A stretch of 64,000 bases of DNA, from assembly GCF_014218805.1 (NCBI RefSeq), contig NZ_JACJUV010000001.1:3546501-3610500 (forward strand). Direction: 5' to 3'. Both the position numbers and the translations under genes were made by a program. Shown one piece after another: positions 21,301 through 32,704 of this stretch (position 1 is the first letter of the stretch; every line of letters begins with the position of its first letter). The notes under the pieces were generated by a model. The model was not told the origin of the DNA and did not search any database. It worked only from the letters and a program-made list of their open reading frames with translations. This DNA is from Teredinibacter franksiae. Lineage in GTDB: Bacteria; Pseudomonadota; Gammaproteobacteria; Pseudomonadales; Cellvibrionaceae.

Positions 21301-22826
21301 ATTCGATTGAAGATTTGGCCCAGCTAATTTTCGATCTAAAGCAGGTTAATCCCGATGCATTGGTGTCGGTCAAGCTGGTATCTCGCCCCGGTGTAGGCAC
21401 CATCGCTGCGGGTGTTGCAAAAGCTTATGCCGACATGATTACTATTTCCGGTTATGACGGCGGCACGGCTGCTAGCCCGTTAACATCAATTCGCTATGCC
21501 GGTTCACCCTGGGAGCTGGGGTTAGCCGAAACCCATCAAACATTAAGAGCGAATGATCTGCGTGGAAAAGTACGCGTACAAACGGACGGTGGTTTAAAAA
21601 CTGGGTTGGATGTCATTAAAGCGGCTATTTTGGGCGCTGAAAGCTTCGGCTTTGGCACCGCGCCGATGGTCGCGCTTGGTTGTAAATACTTACGTATTTG
21701 CCATCTAAACAACTGTGCCACGGGCGTTGCCACTCAGCAAGAAGCGTTGCGTCAAGATCACTATATCGGCACTGTCGAGATGGCGAAGAATTTCTTTCGG
21801 TTTGTTGCTGAGGAAGCACGAGAGTGGATGGCTCAGCTAGGTGTTCGTTCGCTCGAAGAGCTCATTGGCCGTGTAGATCTGTTAGAAGCTATCGACGGTA
21901 AAACCCCAAAGCAAAATAAGCTCGATCTTTCACCGCTTTTGCATACCGATGATTTGCTCAACAGCAAACCGCAGTTCTGCACAATGGAGCGCAACCCGCC
22001 TTTTGATAAAGGGCTGCTGGCTGAAGAGATGGTGGCGGCAGTATTGCCTACCATCGAGGCCAAATCCGGTGGTGAATTTACTTTTAAGGTTACCAACTGC
22101 GACCGCTCTATTGGTGCGCGTATTAGTGGAGAGATAGCAAAACGTTACGGTAATCAGGGTATGGCCGAGCAGCCCATTACGCTTAAACTCAGCGGTGTGG
22201 CCGGTCAGAGTTTCGGTGTTTGGAATGCCGGGGGGTTGAATATGATCCTTGAGGGTGACGCTAACGATTACGTGGGCAAAGGCATGGCTGGAGGTAAATT
22301 AGTGATTCGTCCGCCTGCTGGCTCCACGTTTGAAAGCCACAAAACGAGCATTATGGGCAACACCTGCCTCTATGGGGCAACCGGCGGTAAGGTTTTTGCT
22401 GCCGGAAGTGCGGGTGAGCGATGTGGAGTCCGTAATTCAGGTGCGCATGTTGTTGTCGAGGGCGCTGGCGATCACTGTTGCGAATATATGACCGGCGGGG
22501 TCGTAACCGTTCTCGGCGAAACCGGTGTTAACTTTGGTGCAGGCATGACCGGTGGTTTTGCTTATGTGCTAGACGAAAAGAATCGTTTCGTTGACAAATA
22601 TAATCACGAGTTGGTAGATATTACCCGCATCAATACCGAGGCATTCGAGGCGCACCGCAATCATTTGCGCGGCATAATTGATGAGTTCGTTGCGGAAACG
22701 GCTAGCGTTTGGGGTGCAAATATTCTCAATAATTTCGATCGTTATATTGGGCGGTTTTGGTTAGTAAAACCTCGCGCGGCTGATTTAGATAGCATGCTGC
22801 ACAGTGTGAAAAAACGTGGTGAATAG
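18378..22826 (+). CDS. gltB: Glutamate synthase (NADPH) large subunit
   Basis: Transfers the glutamine amide nitrogen to 2-oxoglutarate. The start [18 protein letters not shown] was chosen because it leaves the standard short propeptide before the nucleophile Cys15; in-frame ATGs at 18351 and 18357 are alternatives. 1482 residues. Class II glutaminase domain ([21 protein letters not shown]), central domain, FMN/2-oxoglutarate domain ([27 protein letters not shown]), 3Fe-4S cysteines in [12 protein letters not shown], and a C-terminal GXXGXXXG beta-helix (~1220-1470). gltD follows 162 bases later. Confidence 0.97.
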   Translation: MNNGLYRLDEFKDNCGFGLIAHLKGKPSHRLLQTGIEALTCMTHRGGIAADGKTGDGCGLLIQKPDTFLRGVAKSELGFELSEMYGIGSIMLSKDAAEAQQARVVVEEELAAQGLGQCAWREVPTDSSCLGPIALQTLPAIYHLFVNANKTSDAELSAKLFVARRKAEIRLASSRTFYVASLSHKVLSYKGLMMPVDLPAFYTDLADERLETAICVFHQRFSTNTLPQWPLAQPFRMLAHNGEINTIMGNRNWSVARTKKFQTPLLPNLTDIVPLVNRTGSDSSSLDNMLELLLIGGMELHRAARMLVPPAWQNVEHMDGDLKAFYEYNSMHIEPWDGPAGLVLTDGRHAVCTLDRNGLRPSRWVITKDDIITVASEVGVYNYAPEDVVAKGRLGPGQILSVDTETGQLHHTADIDQMLKAGQPYLKWMKENAKRIESSFDPELPEDGLNASQVETAMKMFQVSFEECDQVVRPLAESGQEAVGSMGDDTPMAVLSEKRRSLYDYFRQQFAQVTNPPIDPLREAIVMSLETCIGRELSVFDETQEHANRVILSSPVLSPAKFNELLSLERQGYEPVRIDLNYDAKILNLKQALELLLEDVLAAVRGGKTLVVLTDLMLREDRLPIHALLATGAVHHRLTKEGLRCDANIIVETATARDSHQVAALLGYGATAVYPYLSYYLIDRLINTGELIAHYGDASRNYRKGLSKGLLKILSKMGISTIASYRGAQLFEAVGLSEDVVETCFEGTASRVKGADFSDLEADQKSLAKDAWKLRKKIELGGLLKYVHGQEYHAFNPDVVQTLQRAVQSGDYGAWRDYSTLVNGRPAATLRDLLKLRDNQSAIALNDVEPIETIVRRFDSAAMSLGALSPEAHEALAEAMNTLGGRSNSGEGGEDPVRFGTHKVSKIKQVASGRFGVTPHYLVNAEVLQIKVAQGAKPGEGGQLPGGKVNALIARLRYAVPGVTLISPPPHHDIYSIEDLAQLIFDLKQVNPDALVSVKLVSRPGVGTIAAGVAKAYADMITISGYDGGTAASPLTSIRYAGSPWELGLAETHQTLRANDLRGKVRVQTDGGLKTGLDVIKAAILGAESFGFGTAPMVALGCKYLRICHLNNCATGVATQQEALRQDHYIGTVEMAKNFFRFVAEEAREWMAQLGVRSLEELIGRVDLLEAIDGKTPKQNKLDLSPLLHTDDLLNSKPQFCTMERNPPFDKGLLAEEMVAAVLPTIEAKSGGEFTFKVTNCDRSIGARISGEIAKRYGNQGMAEQPITLKLSGVAGQSFGVWNAGGLNMILEGDANDYVGKGMAGGKLVIRPPAGSTFESHKTSIMGNTCLYGATGGKVFAAGSAGERCGVRNSGAHVVVEGAGDHCCEYMTGGVVTVLGETGVNFGAGMTGGFAYVLDEKNRFVDKYNHELVDITRINTEAFEAHRNHLRGIIDEFVAETASVWGANILNNFDRYIGRFWLVKPRAADLDSMLHSVKKRGE

Positions 22827-22907
22827 TTTTAGTGTGACCAGTTTAGTGGTGACCAAGGTAGTTGTGAGTAGTTAAGAGGCGAGCAACTGAATTAACAGGT
22901 TTGTTAA

Positions 22908-24407
<1,500 letters not shown>

Positions 24408-24414
24408 TCTGCAC

Positions 24415-24444
24415 AAAAGGCCGGTTACAATGACCGGCCTTTTT
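24415..24444 (+). terminator. Rho-independent terminator of gltBD
   Basis: 11-bp perfect stem AAAAGGCCGGT / ACCGGCCTTTT with loop TACAATG, ending in TTTTT; 8 bases after the gltD stop and only 17 bases before the hemE ATG, so hemE either needs read-through or a promoter inside gltD. Confidence 0.9.
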
Positions 24445-24461
24445 CTTTGTTAAAAACAACT

Positions 24462-25541
24462 ATGACTGAACTGAAAAACGATCGATTTTTACGTGCTCTT
24501 TTACGTGAGCCTGTGGATGTGACACCGGTTTGGATGATGCGACAGGCGGGGCGTTACCTGCCTGAGTATCGCGCAGCGCGCGCTCACGCGGGCGATTTTA
24601 TGGCGCTTTGTACCAACCCTCAGCTGGCTTGCGAAGTAACCTTGCAGCCGCTGGAGCGGTATCCGCTGGATGCCGCAATTCTGTTTTCAGACATACTTAC
24701 CATCCCCGACGCCATGGGCTTGGGCTTGTACTTTGAAGCAGGAGAAGGGCCAAAATTTCGAAAGCCGGTTAGAACGGCAGCAGACGTAGAATCTTTACCT
24801 GTTGTTAACGCGAAGAAAGATCTAACCTACGTGGTTGATGCTGTATCAACTATTCGCTCGGAGCTCAATGGTCGTGTCCCGCTCATAGGGTTTTCGGGAA
24901 GCCCTTGGACGCTCATGACGTATATGGTCGAGGGCGGTTCGAGCAAAGATTTTCGTCGTGCAAAGTGTATGATCTACGATCAGCCAGAAGTTGCCCGGCT
25001 ATTGTTAGATAAGCTTGTGGCATCTGTCATAGACTACCTTAACGCCCAAATTCGGGCGGGTGCACAGGCCGTACAAATTTTTGATACTTGGGGCGGTGCC
25101 CTGCCGCACGATGCTTACTTGGAGTATTCGTTAAAACCTATGCAGCGAATTGTGGCGGGGCTAATAAGGGAAAACGAAGGCCGCAAGGTTCCGGTTATTC
25201 TGTTCACCAAAGGTGGGGGGCAGTGGCTGGAGGCTATGGCGGATACTGGTGCATCGGCGCTTGGATTGGATTGGACTACGCATATTGGGCAGGCGCGGGA
25301 ACGGGTAGGTGATCGTGTCTCTCTGCAGGGGAATATGGACCCAACGATGCTCTACGCAAACCCCCAGCGGATACGCACTGAAGTAGCTAAAATCCTGAGC
25401 CAATATGGCCATGGCAACGGCCATATATTTAACTTGGGTCACGGTATTACGCCGGAGGTAGACCCTGCAAATGCGGGCGCGTTTATTTCGGCCGTACACG
25501 AATTATCGGCCGATTATCATGAGGCGAATGCGCCGGAATAA
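24462..25541 (+). CDS. hemE: Uroporphyrinogen decarboxylase
   Basis: Decarboxylates uroporphyrinogen III to coproporphyrinogen III in haem synthesis. 359 residues from ATG ([19 protein letters not shown]). Signatures: [16 protein letters not shown] near the N-terminus (substrate-binding arginines), [15 protein letters not shown] with the catalytic Asp, [13 protein letters not shown] and [13 protein letters not shown]. The start abuts the gltBD terminator. An in-frame TTG five codons upstream lies inside the terminator T tract and was not used. Confidence 0.97.
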   Translation: MTELKNDRFLRALLREPVDVTPVWMMRQAGRYLPEYRAARAHAGDFMALCTNPQLACEVTLQPLERYPLDAAILFSDILTIPDAMGLGLYFEAGEGPKFRKPVRTAADVESLPVVNAKKDLTYVVDAVSTIRSELNGRVPLIGFSGSPWTLMTYMVEGGSSKDFRRAKCMIYDQPEVARLLLDKLVASVIDYLNAQIRAGAQAVQIFDTWGGALPHDAYLEYSLKPMQRIVAGLIRENEGRKVPVILFTKGGGQWLEAMADTGASALGLDWTTHIGQARERVGDRVSLQGNMDPTMLYANPQRIRTEVAKILSQYGHGNGHIFNLGHGITPEVDPANAGAFISAVHELSADYHEANAPE

Positions 25542-25883
25542 GGCTGTTTTCAATCAGAGGCTATTCTTGATATAACTGTAAGCTATATGTCGGGGGTTGT
25601 GGCTCGGTGCTGGTCGGCAAATCAAAAAATCCACTCGTCGCTTACTCTTACCGCAGTAGTGACGAGTCGCTTATAATTTAATCGGTATAATTTGGCGTTT
25701 AATATTGTGCGCTGTGGTAGTTTGTTGCTTTGGGGAATTACTGACGAATTCTGTTAACCCTATCGGGCTTGCCCTCATACTTGGCAAGTACTTTGGTGTG
25801 TCGGCGGGCTATTCAGCGATTTTCTTGTGTAAATAGTTAACGCACGCTTAAAATTGTAAGTCTGCCGTGCAGCATGAGGGTAA
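25542..25883. other. Intergenic region between hemE and the HD-GYP gene
   Basis: 342 AT-rich bases. An inverted repeat ACTCGTC (25635-25641) / GACGAGT separated by ~22 bases is visible, and several TATAAT-like strings (for example TTATAATTT and GTATAATTT around 25671-25692) could serve as promoters for the downstream gene. No gene, tRNA or known riboswitch recognised. Confidence 0.4.
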
Positions 25884-27266
25884 GTGTTGGGAATTAAACA
25901 GATAAGACTTGATGTCAACGAATTAACTGTTGGCATGTTTGTGTCTGGGTTAGACCGCCCTTGGACGCAGACGCCTTTCCCTTTGCAAGGTTTCTATATC
26001 CGTGACCTGGATGAAATCAAAGAGCTGAAGGTTCATTGCAGTTTCGTGTACATCGATGTTGTAAAAGGCTCCTCTCCGGTCAAATCAAATTTACGCAAAC
26101 TCTCTAACAAGTCGAGCAGTGCGCGTAAGGCTGCTCGCGCTTCCAAGCTTACTCGAATTGTTGATGTCGCACCGCTAAAGATCAGGCGAGATGCGTACCG
26201 CGAAGTTCAACCTCTGGAAAAAGAGATGGGTGCTGCGCGCGAATTGCATCAGCAGGTGTATAACGCGGTGGGAAGTGTAATGGGTCATGTGAACCAGGAG
26301 CATCATCACGTACCCATTAATGAAACGAAGCGCGTTGCTAGCCAAATGGTGGACAGCGTATTGCGCAGTCCGGATGCTTTCACTTGGTTGAGTCGAGTGC
26401 GTGATAAAGATGAATATACGTATTCGCATGCTGTTCGATCTGCGGTGTGGGGTATTCTCTTTGGCCGTCATATTGGCCTACCCAAGGCTGACCTCGATGT
26501 TTTGGCGATGGGAGCTTTGCTCAAAGATATTGGAAAAACACGCCTGCCTAAGCATTTACTTGAGAAAAAAGTCCGTACCGAAACGGAGCAGCAGGCTTAC
26601 GAAAAATTCATCGATTACGGCGTAGATATTTTACGCAAGCTGCCAGATGTACAGCCGCGAGTAACCTCTGTTGTTAAAACCCACTGTGAACGCGTGAACG
26701 GTAGTGGTTTTCCGCAGCACCTTCGTGGAGACAAGATTCCTCTGTTAGGCAAAATCGCTGGTATTGTGACTTTTTACGACGAAACGGTGAACCCACGTGG
26801 TGAGAAGCAACCCGTATCGCCCTCCAAGGCGGTTGCTCGACTGTACGAATTACGTGAAGTTGAGTTTCAGGAAGAGCTGGTTATTGAATTTATACGTGCG
26901 ATTGGTCTTTACCCTACAGGAACACTGGTGGAACTTTCGACCGGTGAAGTTGGTGTGGTTGTCGAGCAAAATTTTGAGCGGCGATTAAAGCCCATGGTTA
27001 TGGTTGTGCTCGATGCCTACAAACAGCCCTTACGCGGCACTGAATTAATTGACTTGGCTGCTGAAGAGCGGGAAAAGCAGGCAAAGCTGGATTCGGGTAA
27101 GTACCATCCATCTGAAATTCAGCGTATTGAGATTCTACAGGATCTTCAGCCCGGCGCTTACGACATTGACATTGCATTAATTCGAGATCAGTACATCCAG
27201 CGCAAGCAAGGCAGCGGACTGATGAAGTTGTTCAAAGGCCGTGGATTCAAGCTCCCCGGCTTTTAG
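25884..27266 (+). CDS. DUF3391 plus HD-GYP-like protein with replaced metal ligands
   Basis: 460 residues, cytoplasmic. The N-terminal ~100 residues (IRLDVNELTVGMFVSGLDRPW) match the DUF3391 domain that precedes many HD-GYP c-di-GMP phosphodiesterases; residues ~165-330 are the HD-GYP core. Several expected metal ligands differ: the HD pair is Lys214-Asp215 (LLKDIGK), the HHE motif is His267-Cys268-Glu269, GYP is Gly-Phe-Pro at 275-277, and the Asp in the IVAVADxYD-type strand is Thr296. First-helix His182 remains. It is therefore probably a ligand-binding or regulatory protein rather than an active phosphodiesterase. Start is GTG, or TTG one codon later with GAGGG better spaced. Its 3' end overlaps the convergent ada-like gene by 20 bases. 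Confidence 0.85.
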   Translation: MLGIKQIRLDVNELTVGMFVSGLDRPWTQTPFPLQGFYIRDLDEIKELKVHCSFVYIDVVKGSSPVKSNLRKLSNKSSSARKAARASKLTRIVDVAPLKIRRDAYREVQPLEKEMGAARELHQQVYNAVGSVMGHVNQEHHHVPINETKRVASQMVDSVLRSPDAFTWLSRVRDKDEYTYSHAVRSAVWGILFGRHIGLPKADLDVLAMGALLKDIGKTRLPKHLLEKKVRTETEQQAYEKFIDYGVDILRKLPDVQPRVTSVVKTHCERVNGSGFPQHLRGDKIPLLGKIAGIVTFYDETVNPRGEKQPVSPSKAVARLYELREVEFQEELVIEFIRAIGLYPTGTLVELSTGEVGVVVEQNFERRLKPMVMVVLDAYKQPLRGTELIDLAAEEREKQAKLDSGKYHPSEIQRIEILQDLQPGAYDIDIALIRDQYIQRKQGSGLMKLFKGRGFKLPGF

Positions 27267-28140
27267 TCGCGGTTTTATCTGTCTCTCCTTCACTGGCCGC
27301 CAGCTCCTTCCCGAGCAGCCAGCTCTTGGTCTCTAGGCCCCAGCGATACCCACCCAAATTACCATCGTTGCGAATTACCCTGTGGCAAGGAATAAGCAAG
27401 GCTGTGGGGTTTGAGCCCACGGCGCTGCCAACGGCTCTACTGGCGTTTTGCTTATTGATGGCAAGCGCTAAGCCACCGTAACTCTCCAGCTTACCTTCTG
27501 GGATATTCAATAATGCCCGCCAAACGGCCACTTGGAAATTTGTGCCTTGTACCCAAAGGGAAAAGCGTTCGGGAATGGTGCCGTTTGAAAAAACTCTATC
27601 GAGCAATGCTTGTGCGCTAGGGTGATCGGTTTGCCAGCTGGCCTGCTGCCATAGGCTTCGTGTCTTGCTTTGGTCGGCGGTCTCTTTGCTCGCCGCGGTT
27701 TGCATGAATCTGAGGGTGTGAATGCCGCGTTCAGTCCAATTTACCCGTGCCAGGCCAAAAGGGGTGTTGGCTTCTCCAGTGTAAAAAGTCATTCCCTTGC
27801 CGTGCGTTTTTAACTCGCCTGGCGTTACCGCCTCAAGTGTAACTAAGTGATCGTGTAAACGGCTAGCGCTGGAAAGCCCTAGGGAATAGCTGGCGTCTAG
27901 GCAGGAATAGTCCTGTCTCAATAACGCATTCGCTCCAGTAACCGTTAGATGTTGTAAAAATTGTTTGGGGGTGAGGCCTACCCAGCGCCGAAACAAGCGT
28001 TGAAAGTGGCTAGGGCTAAGGTGAAAGTGCCGCGCTATTTGTTCAAGAGAGGGTTGGTCGCGAAAGTGCGCACGTAGTGTCTCTATGGCTTTCGAGTTTA
28101 GCGAGTAGAGCTTTGGGTTATCGAGCCGTGTTTGATTCAT
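27247..28140 (-). CDS. AraC-type HTH fused to O6-alkylguanine-DNA alkyltransferase
   Basis: 297 residues. Residues ~15-110 form an AraC HTH (SLEQIARHFHLSPSHFQRLF); ~120-200 an AGT N-terminal domain; ~205-285 the methyltransferase domain with FQVAVWRALLNIPEGK and the acceptor cysteine in IPCHRVIR. It resembles the C-terminal two-thirds of Ada but lacks the N-terminal zinc/methylphosphotriester domain. So direct repair of O6-methylguanine is expected, with possible autoregulation. Convergent with, and overlapping by 20 bases, the HD-GYP gene. Confidence 0.9.
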   Translation of the reverse strand: MNQTRLDNPKLYSLNSKAIETLRAHFRDQPSLEQIARHFHLSPSHFQRLFRRWVGLTPKQFLQHLTVTGANALLRQDYSCLDASYSLGLSSASRLHDHLVTLEAVTPGELKTHGKGMTFYTGEANTPFGLARVNWTERGIHTLRFMQTAASKETADQSKTRSLWQQASWQTDHPSAQALLDRVFSNGTIPERFSLWVQGTNFQVAVWRALLNIPEGKLESYGGLALAINKQNASRAVGSAVGSNPTALLIPCHRVIRNDGNLGGYRWGLETKSWLLGKELAASEGETDKTATKSRGA

Positions 28141-28203
28141 GGTGCAAAGGTTAAACTTCCCAAGGCTGTTTTTCGACCCGAATCGTGTTTAATTTACAGA
28201 GAT

Positions 28204-29058
28204 TTAGTCGCCCAGCGTAAACAGTGGTTCACCCATTGTAACGGTTCGCCCAGGTGTTAGGCGATCAACCCAGTTGCCGGCTCCCTTTGGGAGCAACAAA
28301 ATTACGGTAGAGCCCAGCTTAAATCGGCCCATTTCTTCGCCTTTGTTTAGGTTTATCTCGTCGTGCGTCTGATATTGGAAATGTGTGACCTGGTTGCGAC
28401 GGGGGGCAATTTCACCGGCCCAAACAGTTTCAATGGAGGCAACGATCATGGCGCCAACCAGTACGAGGGCTACGGGACCTATTTCAGTTTCAAAAATACA
28501 GGCTACACGCTCGTTCCGTGCGAATAAATTGTCAACATTTGAGACGGTGGCTGGGTTAACAGAGAAGAGCGCGCCGGGAACGTGGTTCATGGATACCAGT
28601 TTGCCGGTGATAGGCATATGGATACGATGGTAGTCTTTGGGCGATAAATAGACGGTACAAAAATGCCCGTCGCTAAAGCGTTCACTCAAGGCTTTATCGC
28701 CACCTAGCAAGGTGGTCGCGCTAAACGATTTGCCTTTTGCTTGAAAAATGGTGTCTTTCTCAATATTTCCGAGTTGGCTTATAGCTCCGTCGGCGGGGCA
28801 TGCGAGTATGTTATCGCCTTCAGTAATTGGGCGCGCGTCTGGCTTAAGCGCGCGGCAAAAGAAATCGTTAAAACTGCTGTAGGCGTCGAGATTTTCTTCC
28901 GCAGCTTCAGACATGTTAACCGAGTAGTGTGAGGAGAACTTTTCGATAAATAGGCTTTTTACCCAACGGATATTGGTTGTTGCCAGCCACCCTGCAACTC
29001 TTGAAATCCCGTGATGTGGGAGTAGATGCTGCAGCAGAATGAATAAAAAATCTTTCAC
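28204..29058 (-). CDS. psd: Phosphatidylserine decarboxylase proenzyme
   Basis: Makes phosphatidylethanolamine at the inner membrane. 284 residues from a GTG start that overlaps the rhdA stop by four bases (GTGA), implying coupling. The autocatalytic cleavage site LGST, whose Ser becomes the pyruvoyl group, lies near residue 250 (FKLGSTVILLLP). Catalytic-triad regions are visible as CPADGAISQLG (Asp) and LSPKDYHRIHMPITG (His). Adjacent rhdA-psd order is as in Pseudomonas. Confidence 0.96.
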   Translation of the reverse strand: MKDFLFILLQHLLPHHGISRVAGWLATTNIRWVKSLFIEKFSSHYSVNMSEAAEENLDAYSSFNDFFCRALKPDARPITEGDNILACPADGAISQLGNIEKDTIFQAKGKSFSATTLLGGDKALSERFSDGHFCTVYLSPKDYHRIHMPITGKLVSMNHVPGALFSVNPATVSNVDNLFARNERVACIFETEIGPVALVLVGAMIVASIETVWAGEIAPRRNQVTHFQYQTHDEINLNKGEEMGRFKLGSTVILLLPKGAGNWVDRLTPGRTVTMGEPLFTLGD

Positions 29059-29936
29059 GGTGTGTGCCCCTCAACTGGCGTGTCTGGATGATTGCCCCAC
29101 TCAGCCCAGGAGCCGTGGTAAGCGCGAATATCAAAGCCCAACAGCTTTCCAACCATGTAAGTGAAGCCGGAACGGTGGTGGGTTTGGCAATGAGTAACGA
29201 TGCGCTGTCCCTTGCGAATGCCGAGCATACCCAGGCGCTGTTCGGCATCGGAGCGAATACGAAAGCCATTGTCTGGGTCCATTAAACTGGTCCATTCACA
29301 ATTGATCGCGCCGGGTATATGGCCACCTTTTGTTGCAAGTACGCGGTCGCCACGGTATTCCTCTGGTGAGCGGGCATCCCAAATACATAAATCCGTGCTG
29401 CTCAAGTTTGCAAGAATGTCGGGTATTTCAGCAATGGCTTGCGTATGGATGGTTAACTCAGGTGTCGTTACCTGCGCGTTGTTTTCGCTTTGTTCAATCT
29501 CAAAGCCGCCTTCTCGCCAGGCCAATAAACCGCCATTCAAATAGGAGTACCGAGTATGACCGATGGTGTCTAATGTCCAAATAAATCGCCCAGCCCAGCC
29601 TCCGCCTTCATCGTCGTAAACCACAAAATGTGTTTCGGGTGTAAAGCCCAAGTAACCGAATACTTTTTGTAGCTGTGCTATTTCAGGGAGTTTACCTGGA
29701 GCGGGTGGTTTGCCCGAGATTAAAGCTTGTGCTGGTAGGTGCACGGCGCGCGGAACGTGGCCGGCTATATAGGATTGCTCGGAACAGATGTCGACAACAC
29801 AGACCTGCGCTATTTTGTCTGTAGGCTCGGTGGCCTTTTCTGGCGAATCTTCCTCTAGCAGCAGGGCTTTATATTCCTCAAGAAAGCCTTGCAGTTGTTG
29901 GGGCTCTAGCAGCAACGGCAGGATGGGCTCGTGCAT
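29055..29936 (-). CDS. rhdA: Thiosulfate sulfurtransferase (two-domain rhodanese, RhdA type)
   Basis: 293 residues, two rhodanese domains. The inactive N-terminal domain spans ~25-135 (VVDICSEQSYIAGHVPRAVH), the catalytic one ~165-285 (IWDARSPEEYRG). The active-site loop is Cys in THCQTHHRSGF; the CQTHHR loop is the one known from Azotobacter vinelandii RhdA, different from the CRKGVT loop of mammalian rhodanese and the CGSGVT loop of mercaptopyruvate sulfurtransferases. Likely transfers sulfane sulfur in the cytoplasm. psd overlaps its stop codon. Confidence 0.92.
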   Translation of the reverse strand: MHEPILPLLLEPQQLQGFLEEYKALLLEEDSPEKATEPTDKIAQVCVVDICSEQSYIAGHVPRAVHLPAQALISGKPPAPGKLPEIAQLQKVFGYLGFTPETHFVVYDDEGGGWAGRFIWTLDTIGHTRYSYLNGGLLAWREGGFEIEQSENNAQVTTPELTIHTQAIAEIPDILANLSSTDLCIWDARSPEEYRGDRVLATKGGHIPGAINCEWTSLMDPDNGFRIRSDAEQRLGMLGIRKGQRIVTHCQTHHRSGFTYMVGKLLGFDIRAYHGSWAEWGNHPDTPVEGHTP

Positions 29937-29994
29937 GGGGTATTCCTTGATAGCTGTATGGTACGGCGAATTATTGTGAGTAGCCGCCCAACAA

Positions 29995-31005
29995 TCAGGG
30001 GCTCCTTAATGTTGTTTTCACGTCTACTTCGTCCAGCGATCCGATTATACGGCGAAAGCTGGCAAAGCGCTCTTTCGAGATGTCTCCATTTTCGGCTGCC
30101 GCCCGAATAACGCAGCCGGGTTCCGTCTGGTGCTGGCAATCGCGGAATTTACAATGGCCCGCAAGGTCTCTGAGCTCGATAAACCCCCTAAGTACATCGT
30201 GTTCGTCCATATGCCACAGACCAAACTCGCGAATGCCGGGAGAATCGATGCAGTTGCCGCCGTCCGGAAAATGATAAAGACGGGAGTGGGTGGTGGTATG
30301 GCGACCCTTTTCAACTTGCTCTGACAGACGACCTATTTTAATCGGCTCGTCAGGAAGGAGTAGCTGAATGATGGATGATTTGCCAACGCCAGATTGACCA
30401 GCAAAAATGCTAATTTTATCGCGTAGCATCTCCCTCAGTTGGTCAAAGCCAGCGCCAGTTTTGACCGAGATTTCGACTACCGAATAGTTGAGCCCGCGGT
30501 ATTCTTCGAGTAGTCGCTGAATATTACAGCGTATCTCTGGGTCGAGTAGATCCGACTTGTTCACCACCAGAATAATATCCACTTCAAGGTTTTCAGCTGC
30601 TACCAGATAGCGATCAATTAAACCCGCGTGAGGCTCAGGGGCAGGAGCAATGGTTACAAGTACTTGGTCAATATTGGCAGCCACTGCGCGCATTTTTCCA
30701 TAGCTGTCCGGTCGTAATAGACGATTGTGTGCTGGTTCAACAGAAACCACTACACCGCAGGTTTCGTCTTGTTGTTGCCAAGCAACTCGGTCGCCGGTGA
30801 CCACATCGCCCAAATTTGCGCGAAGATGGCAGCGCCACACTTTACCGTTTTCGGCTTCTATATCGACTTGCTTGCCGAAGCGGGTGAGCACCAAGCCCGT
30901 TTCGGTCTCACCAGCATCAGAGCTGGCGCTGGCCTTTTGACGCAGGCTTTGTTGGTGGTTGGCAATGCGGTTACTTTGCTGTCGAGTGAGTTTTCGTTTG
31001 CTCAT
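29995..31005 (-). CDS. rsgA: Ribosome small-subunit-dependent GTPase RsgA
   Basis: Late 30S assembly factor; 336 residues. N-terminal OB fold, then a circularly permuted GTPase: the G4 motif VVNKSDL near residue 148 precedes G1 GQSGVGKSS near 203 and G3 DSPG near 250. A C-terminal zinc motif follows ([16 protein letters not shown]). The basic, Gln-rich N-terminus ([19 protein letters not shown]) is typical. Divergent from orn. Confidence 0.96.
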   Translation of the reverse strand: MSKRKLTRQQSNRIANHQQSLRQKASASSDAGETETGLVLTRFGKQVDIEAENGKVWRCHLRANLGDVVTGDRVAWQQQDETCGVVVSVEPAHNRLLRPDSYGKMRAVAANIDQVLVTIAPAPEPHAGLIDRYLVAAENLEVDIILVVNKSDLLDPEIRCNIQRLLEEYRGLNYSVVEISVKTGAGFDQLREMLRDKISIFAGQSGVGKSSIIQLLLPDEPIKIGRLSEQVEKGRHTTTHSRLYHFPDGGNCIDSPGIREFGLWHMDEHDVLRGFIELRDLAGHCKFRDCQHQTEPGCVIRAAAENGDISKERFASFRRIIGSLDEVDVKTTLRSP

Positions 31006-31142
31006 GGGTGGGGTGTGTAGGTGAGCGAAAGAGGGCCAATTATCGAGCCAAAGATGAGCATAATTGGATTTATGGTGCGTGTCCGGTGGCCGTTGATAGG
31101 AACTTCCTCTTCGAGCTGCTAGAATTTGTTGGTGGCATTGTA

Positions 31143-31703
31143 ATGGAAAAGAGTATGACTATCAGCGAAAACAACCTGATCTGGATCGATCTAGAGATGA
31201 CTGGATTAATCCCTGAGCACGACGTCATCATTGAAATTGCCACCGTAGTCACCGATGCCCAGCTTAATATTCTGGCGGAAGGGCCGGTAATGGCAATTTA
31301 TCAACCGCATGCAGTGCTCGACCAAATGGACGAGTGGTGTACCACCCAACACGGGAAATCAGGGCTAACCGCAAGAGTTAAAAGCAGCGAAATCTCTACA
31401 TCGGTGGCGGAGCAGGCGACATTGGATTTTCTGGCAAACTGGATTCCCGAGGGTAAGTCGCCTATGTGCGGCAACTCTATCGGCCAGGATCGCCGATTTC
31501 TGCAGCGCTTTATGCCAAGGCTCGCCGGCTACTTTCACTACCGCAATATAGATGTTAGCACCTTAAAGGAGTTGGCTGCACGATGGCAGCCGGAGTTGCT
31601 CAAGGGTTTCTCTAAGCAAGGCACACATCTAGCTTTGGACGATATTCGCGAGTCCATTGCGGAGCTCAGCTATTACCGGGAGCACTTTATTCGCAAGCAA
31701 TAG
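31143..31703 (+). CDS. orn: Oligoribonuclease
   Basis: DEDDh 3'-to-5' exonuclease that degrades 2-5 nt RNAs and pGpG, the last step of c-di-GMP breakdown. 186 residues from ATG 31143; the ATG at 31155 ([10 protein letters not shown]) gives a length nearer to E. coli Orn and is an equal candidate. Motifs: WIDLEMTGL (Asp, Glu), [11 protein letters not shown] and [11 protein letters not shown] (final His/Asp). Divergent from rsgA as in Pseudomonas. Confidence 0.96.
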   Translation: MEKSMTISENNLIWIDLEMTGLIPEHDVIIEIATVVTDAQLNILAEGPVMAIYQPHAVLDQMDEWCTTQHGKSGLTARVKSSEISTSVAEQATLDFLANWIPEGKSPMCGNSIGQDRRFLQRFMPRLAGYFHYRNIDVSTLKELAARWQPELLKGFSKQGTHLALDDIRESIAELSYYREHFIRKQ

Positions 31704-32098
31704 TGGGTGCCTTTTCTAATGGCCGAAGAGAGATTTGAATGGCAGGGCACTAACACACGCTAAGCTAAGGGTACATCTGGTCAGAGGTGTCTAGATGTTT
31801 TTCTTCTCAAACGAAGTGTGTTGCAGCGCAAATCGTCTAAAGCTTGGCGGCTTATGCCGCATGGTTAGCGCGGCTTCGGTGTAACATTGATTTGGTTATT
31901 CCATATTCTTTGATGATCTGGATGTGGAACTTTTAAGCGCAAGCCGGTTTTTGACAAGCTTGCACTTTAGGACAAAGCTTAGATAACAGGTCTGTTTATT
32001 CAGATCCGACCGATAATAGCGGCGCCAGGAGGCGGCTGTTGTTGGGTCAGTAATCGTTATTCTGAGCTTTATATTATAGCTCGAAGGAATGAGATATT
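31704..32098. other. Intergenic region after orn
   Basis: 395 bases with no supportable gene. Small inverted repeats are present, for example GCGGCTTATGCCGC at 31848-31861 and ACATCT/AGATGT flanking ~31771-31796. No tRNA cloverleaf was found. The AT-rich stretch just before 32099 (ttatattatagc) could be a -10 region for the next gene. Confidence 0.4.
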
Positions 32099-32458
32099 AT
32101 GCAATACCCTAATAATTCTATCCCCCTGTATGCTGTTTCTGAGGCTCACTCCGATGCGAGTGATCCGCGTTCGGACTCGAACAAAAGCCAGCCCGCTATC
32201 AAGCACGAGGCAGAGGCTAGCTCCGAGCGCCGAGATCGAAGTAAGCCAATCCCCTACAACCTCTCCGAGTACCTTAACGATGATCAGCAGTTTTCATTGC
32301 GTCAGATGGAAAGTTTTGGTTGGCAGTTGTCGTTTATCCGTCGACCCTTATTTCAAGAGCAGGTTGTTGTAGTGGCTAACGAAGATAGTAGCCAGTATGG
32401 TGTTCTCGAAAAGGACGGTTCCATCAATATGCAGGCAATGATTGATTTGAGACACTAG
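32099..32458 (+). CDS. Small hypothetical protein
   Basis: 119 residues with AAGGA before the ATG. The first ~50 residues are polar and probably disordered. The second half (NDDQQFSLRQMESFGWQLSFI, then RRPLFQEQVVVVANEDSSQY and a VLEKDGSINM end) looks like a compact alpha/beta domain and is the conserved-looking part. No signal peptide or membrane helix. I do not recognise the family. It stands alone, followed by a hairpin that may terminate transcription. Confidence 0.75.
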   Translation: MQYPNNSIPLYAVSEAHSDASDPRSDSNKSQPAIKHEAEASSERRDRSKPIPYNLSEYLNDDQQFSLRQMESFGWQLSFIRRPLFQEQVVVVANEDSSQYGVLEKDGSINMQAMIDLRH

Positions 32459-32480
32459 TTCAGCTGCAAGAACCTCTTGG

Positions 32481-32501
32481 CGTAATTTCGTCAAAATTAC
32501 G
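32481..32501 (+). terminator. Hairpin after the 119-residue protein gene
   Basis: 8-bp perfect stem CGTAATTT / AAATTACG with loop CGTCA, extendable on both sides by GG/CC pairs, 22 bases after the stop; followed by only a short ATTTT, so a weak terminator. Confidence 0.45.
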
Positions 32502-32704
32502 ACGCCATTTTCCGCTATAATCCGCGCTTTGAATTCCCGACCACCTTACGGTTGTTCGGGTTCCTACTTTTGCCTGTGGCATAAGGCCCTTTCTGCACGC
32601 GATATAAATGTCTTGGTGGCCTAGTTGCCGTACCCTGAAAATGGGTGTTTCCCTAGATAAAATCAGAGTTCTTCATCTGCAGCCCTATTTCTGAGGTTCC
32701 CCAA

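Noticed and set aside
31704..32098. tRNA gene after orn
   Set aside because: Scanned for TTCGA-type T-loops and paired acceptor stems; none found.
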